Shown here: in pieces, positions 44,012 to 54,107 of the stretch
Position numbering within the stretch: the first letter of the stretch is position 1
Layout: each line of letters opens with the position of its first letter
NCBI RefSeq assembly: GCF_000285515.1
Contig: NZ_HE610959.1
Location: 680,699 to 744,698 of the forward strand
DNA length: 64,000 nucleotides
Reading direction: 5' to 3'
Source of the DNA: Paenibacillus senegalensis JC66
Lineage (GTDB): Bacteria; Bacillota; Bacilli; Paenibacillales; NBRC-103111
Made by a program: the position numbers and the translations under genes
The notes under the pieces: model-generated
Seen by the model: only the letters and a program-made list of their open reading frames with translations
The model's database searches: none
What the model was told of the DNA's origin: nothing

Positions 44012-47000
44012 TTAATGGTAAAAATCTATTAGGACATTATGCAGCAGTTTTGCACTTTCAGCCCTTGTTGCCGTGTCTTTCGGAGCTAATACATTAGGGG
44101 CTTTCCCTTGAATCCAGCCATGGGCAGCTGCTATCCGGATTTCATGAATAGCCCATTTGCTTACAGCTTCTTCATCCTCAAAAACCGGCGAAACTGCAGG
44201 ATTCAAGTTGGTCTGACCGTATACCTTCTCCCATGTTCTTACCAGCATAACGGCCATCTGCTCGCGGCTTATTCGGCCATTCGGGTCAAAAGCCGTCTCG
44301 GTGATGCCTTGAACAATGCCAGCCTGGTAAGCCGTCATAACCTCGGTATAGTACCAGTCAGCAGGCAGAACATCAGCGAAAATATTCTCTTCCTGCGGCA
44401 TCTCTCCCTCAACTCCAAAAGCTCTCATCAGCATAGTCAAAAACTGTGCACGAGTCAAAGTATCCGCTGGGACAAACTGATGGTCAGTCATTCCCTGGAT
44501 TACATGCTTGGCGCTTAATGTGCGAATGGCGTCAAAAGCCCAGTGAGAATCGGGTACATCGGAATAGGTTTTCTCATACCCAAGCAGTCCGTAAACACTA
44601 AAATGATCTAGCTCGGCTTCCAGTTTGTTGCCATTGCGCTTTCCGCCCTTATACTCCAAAGTACCGTCTGCTGCCACATAATAGATTCCGTACAGACCGG
44701 CATCTTGCCCGTAACCTATCGCATACTGCAAGGTGACAGGTGAAGCAAAACGGCTATAAACCGTTAACTCTCCTTCAGTGTTTTGGAGCGCCAGCTGCAG
44801 GCGGATCAGGTCCCCTTGCGGATGGATCTGCACATCCTTGCCGGCTTGTTCCCGCACTTTCCCCAGCAGCTCTTCCTGCTGATCATCATCCAATGGGATA
44901 ACCGAGACAATAATAGTAGATGCGTTCTCCGGGCCATGCTCGTTGAGAATTTCAACCAGCAGATCCCCGGGGATACTAACGGTCACATCATTTTTAATAA
45001 GATCCAGCGTTCCGCCTGCCAGCAGCTCGGCAGCAATTGCCGGAAGCACAACCTCTTTGTCGTTTTCATTCAGCACAATTTGCATTTTACCATCAACCAG
45101 CTGGATCTCTTCGACTTGCACCCTATACTGGCCTTCACTTGTTTCATCGGCAGAAATCATTGGCGGTAGAGGATAAGCTGTTCCGGGTACGCGCTTTCGC
45201 TTGATTGCAATATCAGCTTCAGCAGTATACCCGCCGTACACAGCTTGAAGCACTGTCTGCCCTACTGCAATCCCTTCAACAGTCAGTCCGTCAATATTCA
45301 CGAACCTCTGTGGATTCGCCGATAGTTCGACCCCTTCTGTCAGCTGCACAGGCTCGTCAATTCCACGATACATTCCAAAGATATTTACAGTCATGGTTTG
45401 CCCTATGGTAAGCTCAGCAGTCGGAGCTTGCAGCTGAATGCCTTGGAGAACCGGATCAGCAGGATCTACCGGGTCCACCGGGTCCACCGGGTCTACCGGA
45501 TCCACCGGGTCCACCGGGTCCACCGGATCTACCGGGTCCACCGGGTCTACCGGATCGACGATCTCAGTTACTTCTATTAAGGCACTGGCTGATAACTCTT
45601 CGTACTCCGCTTCCATAACAGCAGTACCCACAGCGGCTCCCGTTACGGTGCCCGTCGCTTGATCAATCGTGACGATGCCCTCTGGTTTAGCTGTAAAGGT
45701 AACGCCACTATAGATTTCGACTTCTTCCTTTTGCGACGTTGACGGGTTGTTGTACAGTCCGTACACCACAGCCGTTACGGATTCTCCCAAGCCAATCTGT
45801 TGCTTTGGCAGCGATAAGCGGAGCGATTCGAACTCCAGCTCCCCGCCCTTCACTGTAACGAACAAGGTTCTGTTGATACCTGCATACGACGCTTCCAACA
45901 GAGCGCTTCCTGCAGATTCCCCTGTAATGACAGAGCCGTCTATTCTGATCGCATCCTCGCTTCCAGATACCCAGGAAATCACAGGCTCTACAATACCGGA
46001 CAGCGGACCATGCTCCGCAATAGCTTGAACCGTATACGATTCGCCTTCCCCAATCACAACTTCACTGGCTTCAAGCTTCAGATCGCTGACAGCATGAACA
46101 GTAGTGACAATAGACGAGGCTGGCGACTGATGAATGCCCTTAACTGCATATACCTTGTAGGCGTGCTCGCCTGACGCAGGGGCTGGAATGGAAATTGCAA
46201 CCGGATTGTGGATTCCATCTCCCGGGACTTCCATAACAATATTTCCATTCTCTTCTACCAGGATAGCCGAACCTTCCGATGCTGAGGCCCGGAATGTTAC
46301 ATCCTCTCCTTCCGCAATATGGGAGTAGGGCTCTTCCACCATACGGAATGATGCCACTTCATCCGGCTGCAGCAGCGTTGAAACCTGAACATTGTCGAAA
46401 TAAGCATTCGTCACAAAAGCCGCAGAGCTAATCAATATGACTTTCATATATTTTGCTTCTTCATGTGCTGTATTGGTTAAGGAGACAGAGCCCCAGCTGT
46501 TCATCGGTGCAGTTACTTCTTGACTCCAGGGGCCAAGAGCAGCAGGGGTGCCTAACATCGTTTCCTGATCATCATAGTAACGAATTTGTAAAATGGGTCG
46601 GTTGGAACTGCGTTCGGGAGGCGGATCGCCCCGGAAAACATCTGCCGTTGCCGTATAGGATCTTCCTCCTATAACCGGAATCAGCTCCGACTCCACAGAA
46701 ACAGCTGCAGTCGTCTCATTATCGTAAAGATGAATGCTGTTAGCTCCATTTTTTACAACTTCCTGCGAAATCCTTGCAAATCTTTCCTTCGTCGGAACAG
46801 CAGGAGACAATACCCAGCCTGGAACGGTTCCATCCTCATTCACTTGTTCAAATCCTGAGTTCGGTACCTGCATTTGTCCAAGAACCGGACCATCAGGAGG
46901 AAGCTCGAAAGGAACCCGCTTCGCAACTTGAACATGATCATAATAAGCATCGGTTTCCCAAGCTACCGAACAGAACAGCACGAGCTTCGCTGTCACAGCT

Positions 47001-49489
47001 CCTTCAGGAGCAATGGAGGCAAACTCGACCGAGCTCCACGAACCTGCAGAGCCTTGATGATACACTGCAGGAGCGGGGGAAAGTCTGATCTCCTGGCCAT
47101 CCGCATCGTAATAGCGCATAGCTGCTATCGTTCGTCCGGATGAAAGATAAATATCCAAATTCACCTTATATTCATATCCCGGCTCGACAGCAAATGGAAG
47201 CGAGCTCACCCCAACCTGATGCTCACTGGACGCATCTACGATTCTCAGGCTGCGCTCGCCTTCGGAGGCGTGCTGCCCGGAGATTTCGTAGTAGCTATGA
47301 TCTGAGGCCGAAACACCGATGCTCTCCCAGCCGGGAATCGTTCCATCGGGATTTTGCAGCTCGAAGCTGCTGTTTAAGATTGGAACGTTTACATCTACAT
47401 ACAGCGGTGGCGTTTCCTCGGATACAATTATTCTTTTCAGCATGTCGGCCATGTTGAAATACAAGTTTCCGTCAGGTCCTAACGTCATAAGATTGGTCCG
47501 CGTTCCGGGCACTTGAAAATGCGCCATCGTATTCGTATCCACCGCAGTGACGCTGCTGCCAAGCGTTGTGTACAAAATGCCGTCCTGCTTTGCATCCCAC
47601 AACAGCTTGACCGGTACCCAGTTATGGCTGAAATTCCAGTTCGTCGGGTAGATCTCTTTTTGCTTGACGACGCGGTAATCATCATTCGGATCCATAGCAA
47701 AAATCGTTCCGTATGCGGCTGCCCACAGCAAACCGTCCGGTCCAATCGTTAGGCCGCCAATCGATTTCGGGCCGATTCCGCTCGCCTGTTGCACCTGTGG
47801 CTCAAAAGAAGTGATCAGTTCCTCTTTCTCTACATCCCATACAAACACTTTTGCTTTTGTCGCTTTGGGCTCTATCCCCAAGCCGCCCCAGACTGTGGTG
47901 GAACCATACAAGATGCCGTCGTGATAAGCTAGTCCCATCACGCTCAAATATTCCAATGGGCCGTCCTGCTCGAACATCTCTGAGTATACCTTCCACTCCG
48001 TCCCGTCATAAACAGTCAGCGAGCCACCCAGTTCCCCGCCTTTAGGAATCGTTCCGATAAACAGATAATCGTCAGATGCAGCCAACGCGAAAGGCCGATC
48101 CTGCTTGCCTCCGATATGGTAAATTTGCTGCGGGTTGTGATCGCCGATCGGCTCGTTGGTGTCCAGTTGGTTAACACGCGCTCCCGGATACTCGCCGAAG
48201 ATCACCTTATCCCCCCAGGCAATCATTCCTTCCGCCTGCCCCATCGGAAACTGCTCTACATCCCCGCTGTCAATGTCATAACGGGCGCCTCTTTGCCCTT
48301 GGTATCCGGTGCTGTATATCTTCCCGTCCGGGCCGGTAATAAGCGATTGGATGGATATCGGTGTTCCCGAAATAATGGAGGGCAGACTGGTCACCAGGTT
48401 CTCCTCGATATTAGCGATTATGGGAGCACCATTGAACGTTATCGTAATAAGCGATTCCCCTGGAAATTGCTCCTGATCCGCCAATTCAACCCAGGCGCCT
48501 GTACGAATGTAATTGGTGGAGAAGGGCAATCCGGTTGATGCTATCTCCTCGGTCTCAAGATCAAAGGAATGGAGAACCTCATTTGCAGGAAAATACACTT
48601 TACCGTCTTTCTCCGGCGATACGTACAATCCTCGATAATTGTCGACGATCTTGACCCATTGCTCTTGCTCCAGATCATAGATCAAGAGTGAGGTTGGCGA
48701 CGTGCTCATCATAACGAACAAATAATCGCGAACCACATTCATCGAATAAACCGTAGGAGCACTGTCATCGGCAAACAAAGCATCTTCCGGAAAAGGAATC
48801 CGCACCGAGCTGCCGTCATCCGGATTCACTCTGAACAAGTTCCCCCTTGATCCTGTCCCCGCATACACAAATCCGTCATGATAGGCGATGCTGCGCACAT
48901 ATTGCTGACTGGGAGCCAGCTGTTCCGTCAACAATTCAATCGTGCCTATGGCAGGATCGTACCTAAATACTTTGCCGCTTGGGTACCCACCTCCGAATAC
49001 CCGGTCCCGCTCATCAACGACAATGGAGTAAAGCGAAGTTGCCTCCGGCACTGCGCCAATGGTGCGAATCTGCTTGGTTTCAGGCGAGTAAACGTACAGC
49101 GCATTCCCGGCAACAGTGTATACGTTTCCACTGGAATCAATTGCATGTCCCCAGGATTGGCCTCCGCCAGACAACGGCAGTTCGCGAACAACCTGGTTAG
49201 CATCCAGATCGACAATGCTAAAAATCGCAGAGTGAACGGCAGATCCGGCTACCGTTGTGTACATAACATTTTTGCCGTCCTCTACAGCGAACGCCGCGTT
49301 GAACGTATTCGGCGCTGTTACCATAGTACCGAGATCCTCCGGTGCCGAGAATGAACGGGGCACAACCACATCCTCTGCTGCTGCCGCCTTCCTGTCAGGT
49401 ACAGCAGCCAACCCCATAGTCCATACCAGCACGACAGCCAGCATGAGTGAAACAACTTTTCTCCAGCGGAATATAGCGCTTTCAATCAT
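44012..49489 (-). CDS. Giant SLH-domain secreted protein with propeller, CBM-like and Ig-like domains (about 1825 residues)
   Basis: Residue numbers below count from ATG 49525; I prefer ATG 49489 as start, twelve codons later. A signal peptide ends at RKAAAAED near residue 50. About residues 55-710 form a PQQ/NHL-like beta-propeller with repeated [23 protein letters not shown] and [13 protein letters not shown] motifs. Two CBM-like beta-sandwiches start near 715 ([18 protein letters not shown]) and 885 ([16 protein letters not shown]). Ig-like and BIG2 domains follow, interrupted by a VDP repeat linker near 1325-1358. Three SLH domains at about 1655-1837 anchor the protein to the wall. It probably binds or acts on polysaccharide at the surface. 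Confidence 0.9.
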   Translation of the reverse strand: MIESAIFRWRKVVSLMLAVVLVWTMGLAAVPDRKAAAAEDVVVPRSFSAPEDLGTMVTAPNTFNAAFAVEDGKNVMYTTVAGSAVHSAIFSIVDLDANQVVRELPLSGGGQSWGHAIDSSGNVYTVAGNALYVYSPETKQIRTIGAVPEATSLYSIVVDERDRVFGGGYPSGKVFRYDPAIGTIELLTEQLAPSQQYVRSIAYHDGFVYAGTGSRGNLFRVNPDDGSSVRIPFPEDALFADDSAPTVYSMNVVRDYLFVMMSTSPTSLLIYDLEQEQWVKIVDNYRGLYVSPEKDGKVYFPANEVLHSFDLETEEIASTGLPFSTNYIRTGAWVELADQEQFPGESLITITFNGAPIIANIEENLVTSLPSIISGTPISIQSLITGPDGKIYSTGYQGQRGARYDIDSGDVEQFPMGQAEGMIAWGDKVIFGEYPGARVNQLDTNEPIGDHNPQQIYHIGGKQDRPFALAASDDYLFIGTIPKGGELGGSLTVYDGTEWKVYSEMFEQDGPLEYLSVMGLAYHDGILYGSTTVWGGLGIEPKATKAKVFVWDVEKEELITSFEPQVQQASGIGPKSIGGLTIGPDGLLWAAAYGTIFAMDPNDDYRVVKQKEIYPTNWNFSHNWVPVKLLWDAKQDGILYTTLGSSVTAVDTNTMAHFQVPGTRTNLMTLGPDGNLYFNMADMLKRIIVSEETPPLYVDVNVPILNSSFELQNPDGTIPGWESIGVSASDHSYYEISGQHASEGERSLRIVDASSEHQVGVSSLPFAVEPGYEYKVNLDIYLSSGRTIAAMRYYDADGQEIRLSPAPAVYHQGSAGSWSSVEFASIAPEGAVTAKLVLFCSVAWETDAYYDHVQVAKRVPFELPPDGPVLGQMQVPNSGFEQVNEDGTVPGWVLSPAVPTKERFARISQEVVKNGANSIHLYDNETTAAVSVESELIPVIGGRSYTATADVFRGDPPPERSSNRPILQIRYYDDQETMLGTPAALGPWSQEVTAPMNSWGSVSLTNTAHEEAKYMKVILISSAAFVTNAYFDNVQVSTLLQPDEVASFRMVEEPYSHIAEGEDVTFRASASEGSAILVEENGNIVMEVPGDGIHNPVAISIPAPASGEHAYKVYAVKGIHQSPASSIVTTVHAVSDLKLEASEVVIGEGESYTVQAIAEHGPLSGIVEPVISWVSGSEDAIRIDGSVITGESAGSALLEASYAGINRTLFVTVKGGELEFESLRLSLPKQQIGLGESVTAVVYGLYNNPSTSQKEEVEIYSGVTFTAKPEGIVTIDQATGTVTGAAVGTAVMEAEYEELSASALIEVTEIVDPVDPVDPVDPVDPVDPVDPVDPVDPVDPVDPADPVLQGIQLQAPTAELTIGQTMTVNIFGMYRGIDEPVQLTEGVELSANPQRFVNIDGLTVEGIAVGQTVLQAVYGGYTAEADIAIKRKRVPGTAYPLPPMISADETSEGQYRVQVEEIQLVDGKMQIVLNENDKEVVLPAIAAELLAGGTLDLIKNDVTVSIPGDLLVEILNEHGPENASTIIVSVIPLDDDQQEELLGKVREQAGKDVQIHPQGDLIRLQLALQNTEGELTVYSRFASPVTLQYAIGYGQDAGLYGIYYVAADGTLEYKGGKRNGNKLEAELDHFSVYGLLGYEKTYSDVPDSHWAFDAIRTLSAKHVIQGMTDHQFVPADTLTRAQFLTMLMRAFGVEGEMPQEENIFADVLPADWYYTEVMTAYQAGIVQGITETAFDPNGRISREQMAVMLVRTWEKVYGQTNLNPAVSPVFEDEEAVSKWAIHEIRIAAAHGWIQGKAPNVLAPKDTATRAESAKLLHNVLIDFYH
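45455..45553. repeat. 9-bp coding repeat for the VDP linker in the second SLH protein
   Basis: About ten tandem nine-base units (GGGTCCACC, GGGTCTACC, GGATCCACC variants) encode Val-Asp-Pro on the minus strand. Units differ only at synonymous positions, so both slippage and selection for the residue pattern are visible. Confidence 0.9.
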
Positions 49490-49737
49490 TGATTTACACA
49501 ACCTTCCCCTTCTTAGTAATAGCAAAATGACGACTTCCTGCAGGCCGCATCATAGAAATAAAGCCCAAAACGAAATCAAATTTGCTTCTCATTAGATCAT
49601 ATGTGGTTCATATATACAATGTAAAGTATTAATTATTGTCTAAAAATCACCTCTATTTCCACTTTATTAGTTTACTTGTAGTTCATTTTATTTCATTGCA
49701 TGAAGGATATCAATAAGGAAATTGAGCTTTTTCACAC

Positions 49738-49784
49738 AAAAAATCCATCCTGATCCTTAAGCTTCGGACCGCAAGATGGATTTT
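49738..49784 (-). terminator. Intrinsic terminator after the GntR/solute-binding fusion gene
   Basis: Leftward, AAAATCCATC pairs with GATGGATTTT and is followed by a T run. It starts about 50 bases after the gene's stop. Confidence 0.85.
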
Positions 49785-49833
49785 GGGAGCAAGCATTATT
49801 CCTAAGATATAACTTAAAAAACACTTTGTATGT

Positions 49834-51219
49834 TTACTGTTGATTAGCTTTAAGCTGAGCATTAAAGATTTCCAGCAGCTCTTCTTCATCTGCAAGCTTG
49901 GAAAAGTACTGCTCAAGACTGGTTCCGAACACTTCGATCTCTTCGGTCGTCAATCCCAGCTGGTCATGTGTTGCGAAATTCGGAATCATCTCCCGGTAGA
50001 TTTCGAACCTCTTCGGTGTATGTTCAAGCTCTGTACGCACCCCTTCGGCTATGCGTTTTTCGGCTGGCAGTGTTAAAGTGTGTCTGCGGATTAGGGTCTG
50101 TACTTCCTCTGATAACATAAAGTCAGCCAGCCGTTCTGCTTCTTTCTTTAATGAAGAGGCAGCGCTAACAGCTAAGCCTGTGCTCAGCAGAAGCGTTTGT
50201 CCCCCCCTCGCTCTGGGCAGCTGCGCAATGTCAAATGGAAAATCAGCATCCGCCAGTTCATTCAGCCGATAATAAGTCGTCAGAATAACGGATACCTTTT
50301 GCTGCTTGAACAGCTTCTCGACATCATGGTGACTAAATGACATAACTAAAGGGAAGAGGCCGTCCTCATGCATTAGCTCCCTCATCTCGTGAAACGGATC
50401 CAGCATGCTGGGATCGGGAAGCTTCAGCTTTCCATCCCCCCTCTCGAAGGACGCTCCATTCTGCAGCAGCAAAATCGGCCAGCGGTTGATCGAAGCCAAG
50501 CGGAAGAAAAAACCATACCGTTTCGGATACTGATTCGGACGGCACAGCTTCCTCAGCGTACTTCGCAAGTCCTGCCAGCTCCAGCTGCTGTCTGGCTCAA
50601 ACACACGCTCTTCCCGAAAATGATTGAGATTGTAGCACATAATAACCGGTGAGAATATAAACGGCCGCACAACAGACCGCCCATCCTCTTCCGCAAACAG
50701 CTCGTTAAGAAACGGATAGGTACTTTCCTTCAACGGATAGGACTCCAAGAGCGAGAACAGCTGATTTTGCCGAAAATATAAATAGTCAAAATGGTTCATC
50801 GCCATCACATCAACGATCCCATGCATGATGAACTGCCGGATAGCCTCGGGATTGGCATATGGCAGTGTAATCACTTCCAGGCGGATTTCCGGATGCTTCT
50901 GCTGAAACAACTCCAGAAGCTCTGGCATCTTGGTTTCCGATTCCATTGATGGATACAGTCCGAATCGGAGCACCGTCTGCTCAGCTAGTGAAACAACTTG
51001 TGTGCCTACCCGCGGGATTTTGCGAATGAGCCCCTCCTCCACCAGCCTCTCCATCACCGCACGAACTGAATTTTTGCTAAGTTCAAACTGCTCGGCTAGC
51101 GCTGTTTCGGATGGCAGATAATCCCCTATCTGATAAGTCCCGTTGGAGAGCTTCGTCCGTATGTGAGACAATAACAGGTTGGAGCGCTCTTGAAAGGTTT
51201 TGCGGTCAGGCTTGGCCAT
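49834..51219 (-). CDS. GntR DNA-binding domain fused to an ABC solute-binding domain
   Basis: Residues 10-75 are a GntR winged helix (FQERSNLLLSHIRTKLSNGT, YLPSETALAEQFELSKNSVR). From about 85 to the end, the protein reads as a family 1 extracellular solute-binding fold without signal peptide (LRFGLYPSMESETKMPELL, FQQKHPEIRLEVITLPYAN, ADFMLSEEVQTLIRRHTL). The protein must therefore be cytoplasmic, with the binding domain acting as ligand sensor. ATG 51219 follows GGAG (51225-51228) at a short spacing. No transporter genes are adjacent, so the target is unknown. Confidence 0.88.
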   Translation of the reverse strand: MAKPDRKTFQERSNLLLSHIRTKLSNGTYQIGDYLPSETALAEQFELSKNSVRAVMERLVEEGLIRKIPRVGTQVVSLAEQTVLRFGLYPSMESETKMPELLELFQQKHPEIRLEVITLPYANPEAIRQFIMHGIVDVMAMNHFDYLYFRQNQLFSLLESYPLKESTYPFLNELFAEEDGRSVVRPFIFSPVIMCYNLNHFREERVFEPDSSWSWQDLRSTLRKLCRPNQYPKRYGFFFRLASINRWPILLLQNGASFERGDGKLKLPDPSMLDPFHEMRELMHEDGLFPLVMSFSHHDVEKLFKQQKVSVILTTYYRLNELADADFPFDIAQLPRARGGQTLLLSTGLAVSAASSLKKEAERLADFMLSEEVQTLIRRHTLTLPAEKRIAEGVRTELEHTPKRFEIYREMIPNFATHDQLGLTTEEIEVFGTSLEQYFSKLADEEELLEIFNAQLKANQQ

Positions 51220-51547
51220 AGGCCCATCTCCTCTTGGTCGCTTTATTGCTTATCAAAAAGTAAAAAACCGGTTGCAATCCATACACATTCTACCAAAAAC
51301 AAACCATGCCGGACAATCCATCAGCTTTTATGCACCCGTTTGCGATCAAAAAAATTAGCTACCAAAGCCAGCCAGTCCTTGATATCCTGGATTATATTAA
51401 TCATATTGCATAATTCGTTTTTACCTGCAGAGAGCAAGTAGGCCAAGGTCACCGTTTTAACTAAATCTTGTTGGATTCAACCTCTCTAGAAAGTTATGCA
51501 AAATGCTAATTATCATTTACTTGAACGAACCAGGAGGCGGGTTAGCT

Positions 51548-51844
51548 ATGATTTTAGAAGCGGTTATGCTGCAGGTTAAAGAAGGAATGGAAGAAGAGTA
51601 TGAGGAGGCCTTTAGCAAAGCGTCCAGTATTATCTCATCTATGAAAGGTTATCTGCATCACGAATTGCAGCGCTGTATGGATGTCAAGGGCAAATATTTG
51701 TTGCTGGTGAAATGGGAAACGCTCGAAGATCATACGGTTGGGTTCCGGCAATCGAAACAATACTTGGAGTGGAAAGCATTACTGCATCATTTCTATGATC
51801 CTTTCCCTACGGTCGAGCATTTTGAGAAGGTAGCTCTTTCTTGA
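51548..51844 (+). CDS. Antibiotic biosynthesis monooxygenase (ABM) domain protein
   Basis: The 98-residue protein is a single ferredoxin-like ABM domain: ILEAVMLQVKEGMEEEYEEA, MKGYLHHELQRC, KYLLLVKWETLEDHTVGFRQ and SKQYLEWKALLHHFYDPFP. Small ABM proteins include heme- or quinone-modifying monooxygenases and stress proteins. ATG 51548 follows AGGAGGCGGG; the frame runs upstream to 51503 without a site. It is monocistronic and ends in its own terminator. Confidence 0.88.
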   Translation: MILEAVMLQVKEGMEEEYEEAFSKASSIISSMKGYLHHELQRCMDVKGKYLLLVKWETLEDHTVGFRQSKQYLEWKALLHHFYDPFPTVEHFEKVALS

Positions 51845-51990
51845 TTTATACGGCTAAAAGGGCGCCAGTATTTCAGCCCCACAAAGCGAGACGCCGGCTT
51901 TGCTTTTGAAGCGGCGTCATCCCCTTTGCGGGTAACTGAATTAGCAAATGTGTTTTTGGCCTAATTCGAATCATCAACAAGCGGCAACAA

Positions 51991-52031
51991 GATATAGACC
52001 AAGGAAAAGCAGCTTGATCTATATCTTTTTT
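51991..52031 (+). terminator. Intrinsic terminator after the ABM gene
   Basis: GATATAGA plus CAAG pairs with CTTG plus TCTATATC, with one mismatch, around a nine-base loop, followed by TTTTTT. It is 150 bases downstream of the stop, in the sequence partly shared with 42459-42510. Confidence 0.85.
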
Positions 52032-52103
52032 GATAATAAACACACTTTTGAGATTTTAACCGGAAGCTGAATTTATGAAGATGGCTGAATTTTTTACAAC
52101 GCC

Positions 52104-53270
52104 TTACAGCGTCTCCACATCCAGCGTAAACCCTTCGATCACAGCATCTTCATCAATCTCGATCAAGATGCAGCGTCTGCCTTGATGATTCACCTGTTTC
52201 ACATACTTTAAATCCTGGGGGCTGATGGAGATCGTTGCCACCTTGGTATCAATTTTGATCGATTTCTTCGTAAACTTCGGCATGACTGCACTGGCATTCA
52301 GCTCGTAATGCTTGTCATCGACGATCGTCTGGAAAGCCTGCTCAACCTTTTCCTGCGTCACATCCTTCACACCGCTTGCCCTGAGCACCCGTTCCACATC
52401 TTTCGAATCCAGCTTGGGAAGCTCCTCTTCCTCCTCGTTCGTCTCGATAACCTGTTGGATTTCCTCGTAAACATGGGCCAGCGTGGCGCTTTCCAGCCTA
52501 TCTCCTGCTACTTCCTTTACAATCTCTTCAAAGTATACGCGCTCTTCACGCGCCGTCACTTTCTTCTCCGCGTTCAACACCTGATCGATAAAGTCTTCCT
52601 TGAGCTCGTTTCCCTTGCCCGCACAATATAAAATACGGTTTACATCGGAAGCGTTGTCTGTCACGCTCGGGTAGAAGAAACCATGCTCCGGCGAGCTCAG
52701 CTTAATAATCGGATCAACTACGAAATTGTATTTAAATTCTCTCTCCACATAGTCGAACAACAGCGTCTTGCGCTGCTGCTCTGTACTGTTGATGCTGCAC
52801 AAGATGAACGGATGCTTGTACATTTCATCCCGCCCGTCCGTTTCGGCTTCCTCATTGCTTGCCTTGGTCTGCCGGAAGTACTCTCCGCGAATGAAGGTGA
52901 CGACCATATCGCGCTCGTACTGCTTGTCCTTCAGCATCTTTTCCACCAGCAGCAGCATCAGATCCCGCCACTCTTCCTTGTTTTCAGTGGACAGCGCCTG
53001 GTACAGCAGGATTTTGGCCGGCTCTTCCGCTTCCTCCTGAAACCGTAACTCAAACAGCTTATGATCCAATTCTCCGGTCAGCAGCTTTTTGAAATTAGCC
53101 ATGTATAACTCCTGCTTCTCCCGATCAAGCATGCCGAAAGGCTGATATTCATCATGATAAACCTCGTTGCTCTCCTTCATAATGTATACGTTCAGCATAT
53201 CAAAAATTTGAAGCAAATCATGGTCCAGCTTAAACTGTTTGCGAATATGTGCTAGTTCTTTCTTTATCAT
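52104..53270 (-). CDS. DUF4317 domain protein
   Basis: The 388-residue soluble protein matches the DUF4317 layout as I remember it. It has an N-terminal KKELAHIRKQFKLD, a GMLDREKQELYMANFKKLL region, and a central SINSTEQQRKTLLFDYVER with a SPEHGFFYPSVTDNASDVNR block. The C-terminal strand domain is TVATIS-like (IKIDTKVATISISPQDLKYV, GRRCILIEIDED). No catalytic motif is known for the family. The gene stands alone; the ATG at 53270 has no strong ribosome site. Confidence 0.72.
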   Translation of the reverse strand: MIKKELAHIRKQFKLDHDLLQIFDMLNVYIMKESNEVYHDEYQPFGMLDREKQELYMANFKKLLTGELDHKLFELRFQEEAEEPAKILLYQALSTENKEEWRDLMLLLVEKMLKDKQYERDMVVTFIRGEYFRQTKASNEEAETDGRDEMYKHPFILCSINSTEQQRKTLLFDYVEREFKYNFVVDPIIKLSSPEHGFFYPSVTDNASDVNRILYCAGKGNELKEDFIDQVLNAEKKVTAREERVYFEEIVKEVAGDRLESATLAHVYEEIQQVIETNEEEEELPKLDSKDVERVLRASGVKDVTQEKVEQAFQTIVDDKHYELNASAVMPKFTKKSIKIDTKVATISISPQDLKYVKQVNHQGRRCILIEIDEDAVIEGFTLDVETL

Positions 53271-53339
53271 CGTAAGACTGACAACTCCTAAGATGGGATA
53301 TAAACCTGTTGCTATTTAGCTGGCTTGCCAGCGTGCGAA

Positions 53340-53395
53340 TGCAACACCCAGCGGCAGCCAGCGCGGGCAGCGGCAGCGCGGGCAGCGGCGCTATT
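53340..53395. repeat. GC-rich short tandem repeat
   Basis: AGCGCGGGCAGCGGC occurs twice in tandem and is flanked by degenerate CAGCGGCAGC copies. It starts the gene-free stretch upstream of the DUF4317 gene and has no coding support. Confidence 0.6.
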
Positions 53396-53507
53396 TGGCC
53401 ATTTTGGTTGGCTTGGAAATTCCAACGCTCGTAAGAAGACTATCGATTACCTGTGAATAACTGTGTGCAGATAGCAGTGAGGCCTTTTTGCAGCCTTCTT
53501 CGAATTT

Positions 53508-53690
53508 TAACGCTCGCCATTGTCCTTATTTGAGCAGTATCAAGGGGTTCAAAATTGTAACGCTCGCCATTGTCCTTATTTGAGCAGTATCAAGGGGTTC
53601 AAAATTGTAACGCTCGCTATCATCCCTATTTTGATTCAGATTGCGGTTTTTCCGATTTTTTGACTTCAATAAGAGCGAGGGCGAGCGTTA
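53508..53690. repeat. 183-bp modular dyad repeat, copy 2 (three forward, one inverted module)
   Basis: Forward modules start TAACGCTCGC at 53508, 53558 and 53608; the first two are essentially identical over 50 bases. A single inverted module ends GAGCGTTA at 53690. The last forward and the inverted module form an 83-base core that aligns without gaps to copy 1 (22814-22896). The outer ends are inverted repeats. The element lies in an 840-base gene-free region between the DUF4317 gene and the exporter pseudogene, in which I see nothing else convincing. Confidence 0.9.
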
Positions 53691-54107
53691 CATTCCTAAC
53701 AAGTGCAGCGCCAGCGTAGCGCTGAGCGTACCCCGCAAACCGCTAAAAGTCACAGGGTATCGTGATAGATAGGCAAACATAACAGTCCAATTCTATCATA
53801 TTTTAAAAGTAAAAAAAGAGAACTCCCAACCAGCTTTTAGCATCATGGAAAATCGATTCGCTCCTCTTTTCGAACATGCAGCAGGCTCCTGTATCGCTCC
53901 CCATGATTATCGCTGCAGAAAATAGCTGATCCTTAATTCCGAGCAAAGACTTTGGAAAAAAAGTGTGTTTTACTCCGAAAAATAGGCACCTACTCCTAAA
54001 AAAGATTTAGCAACAGAAAAAGAGCGTCCTGCCCGCTCGCTCCGCGATTAAAAACTAAACTAGTTCATAAGAGCAAATAATACATATGTATAATGCTGCC
54101 TTACTCC

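Noticed and set aside
45398-45662. Gly-Ser-Thr-rich rightward frames over the VDP repeat
   Set aside because: They are the antisense reading of the nine-base coding repeat in the SLH gene.
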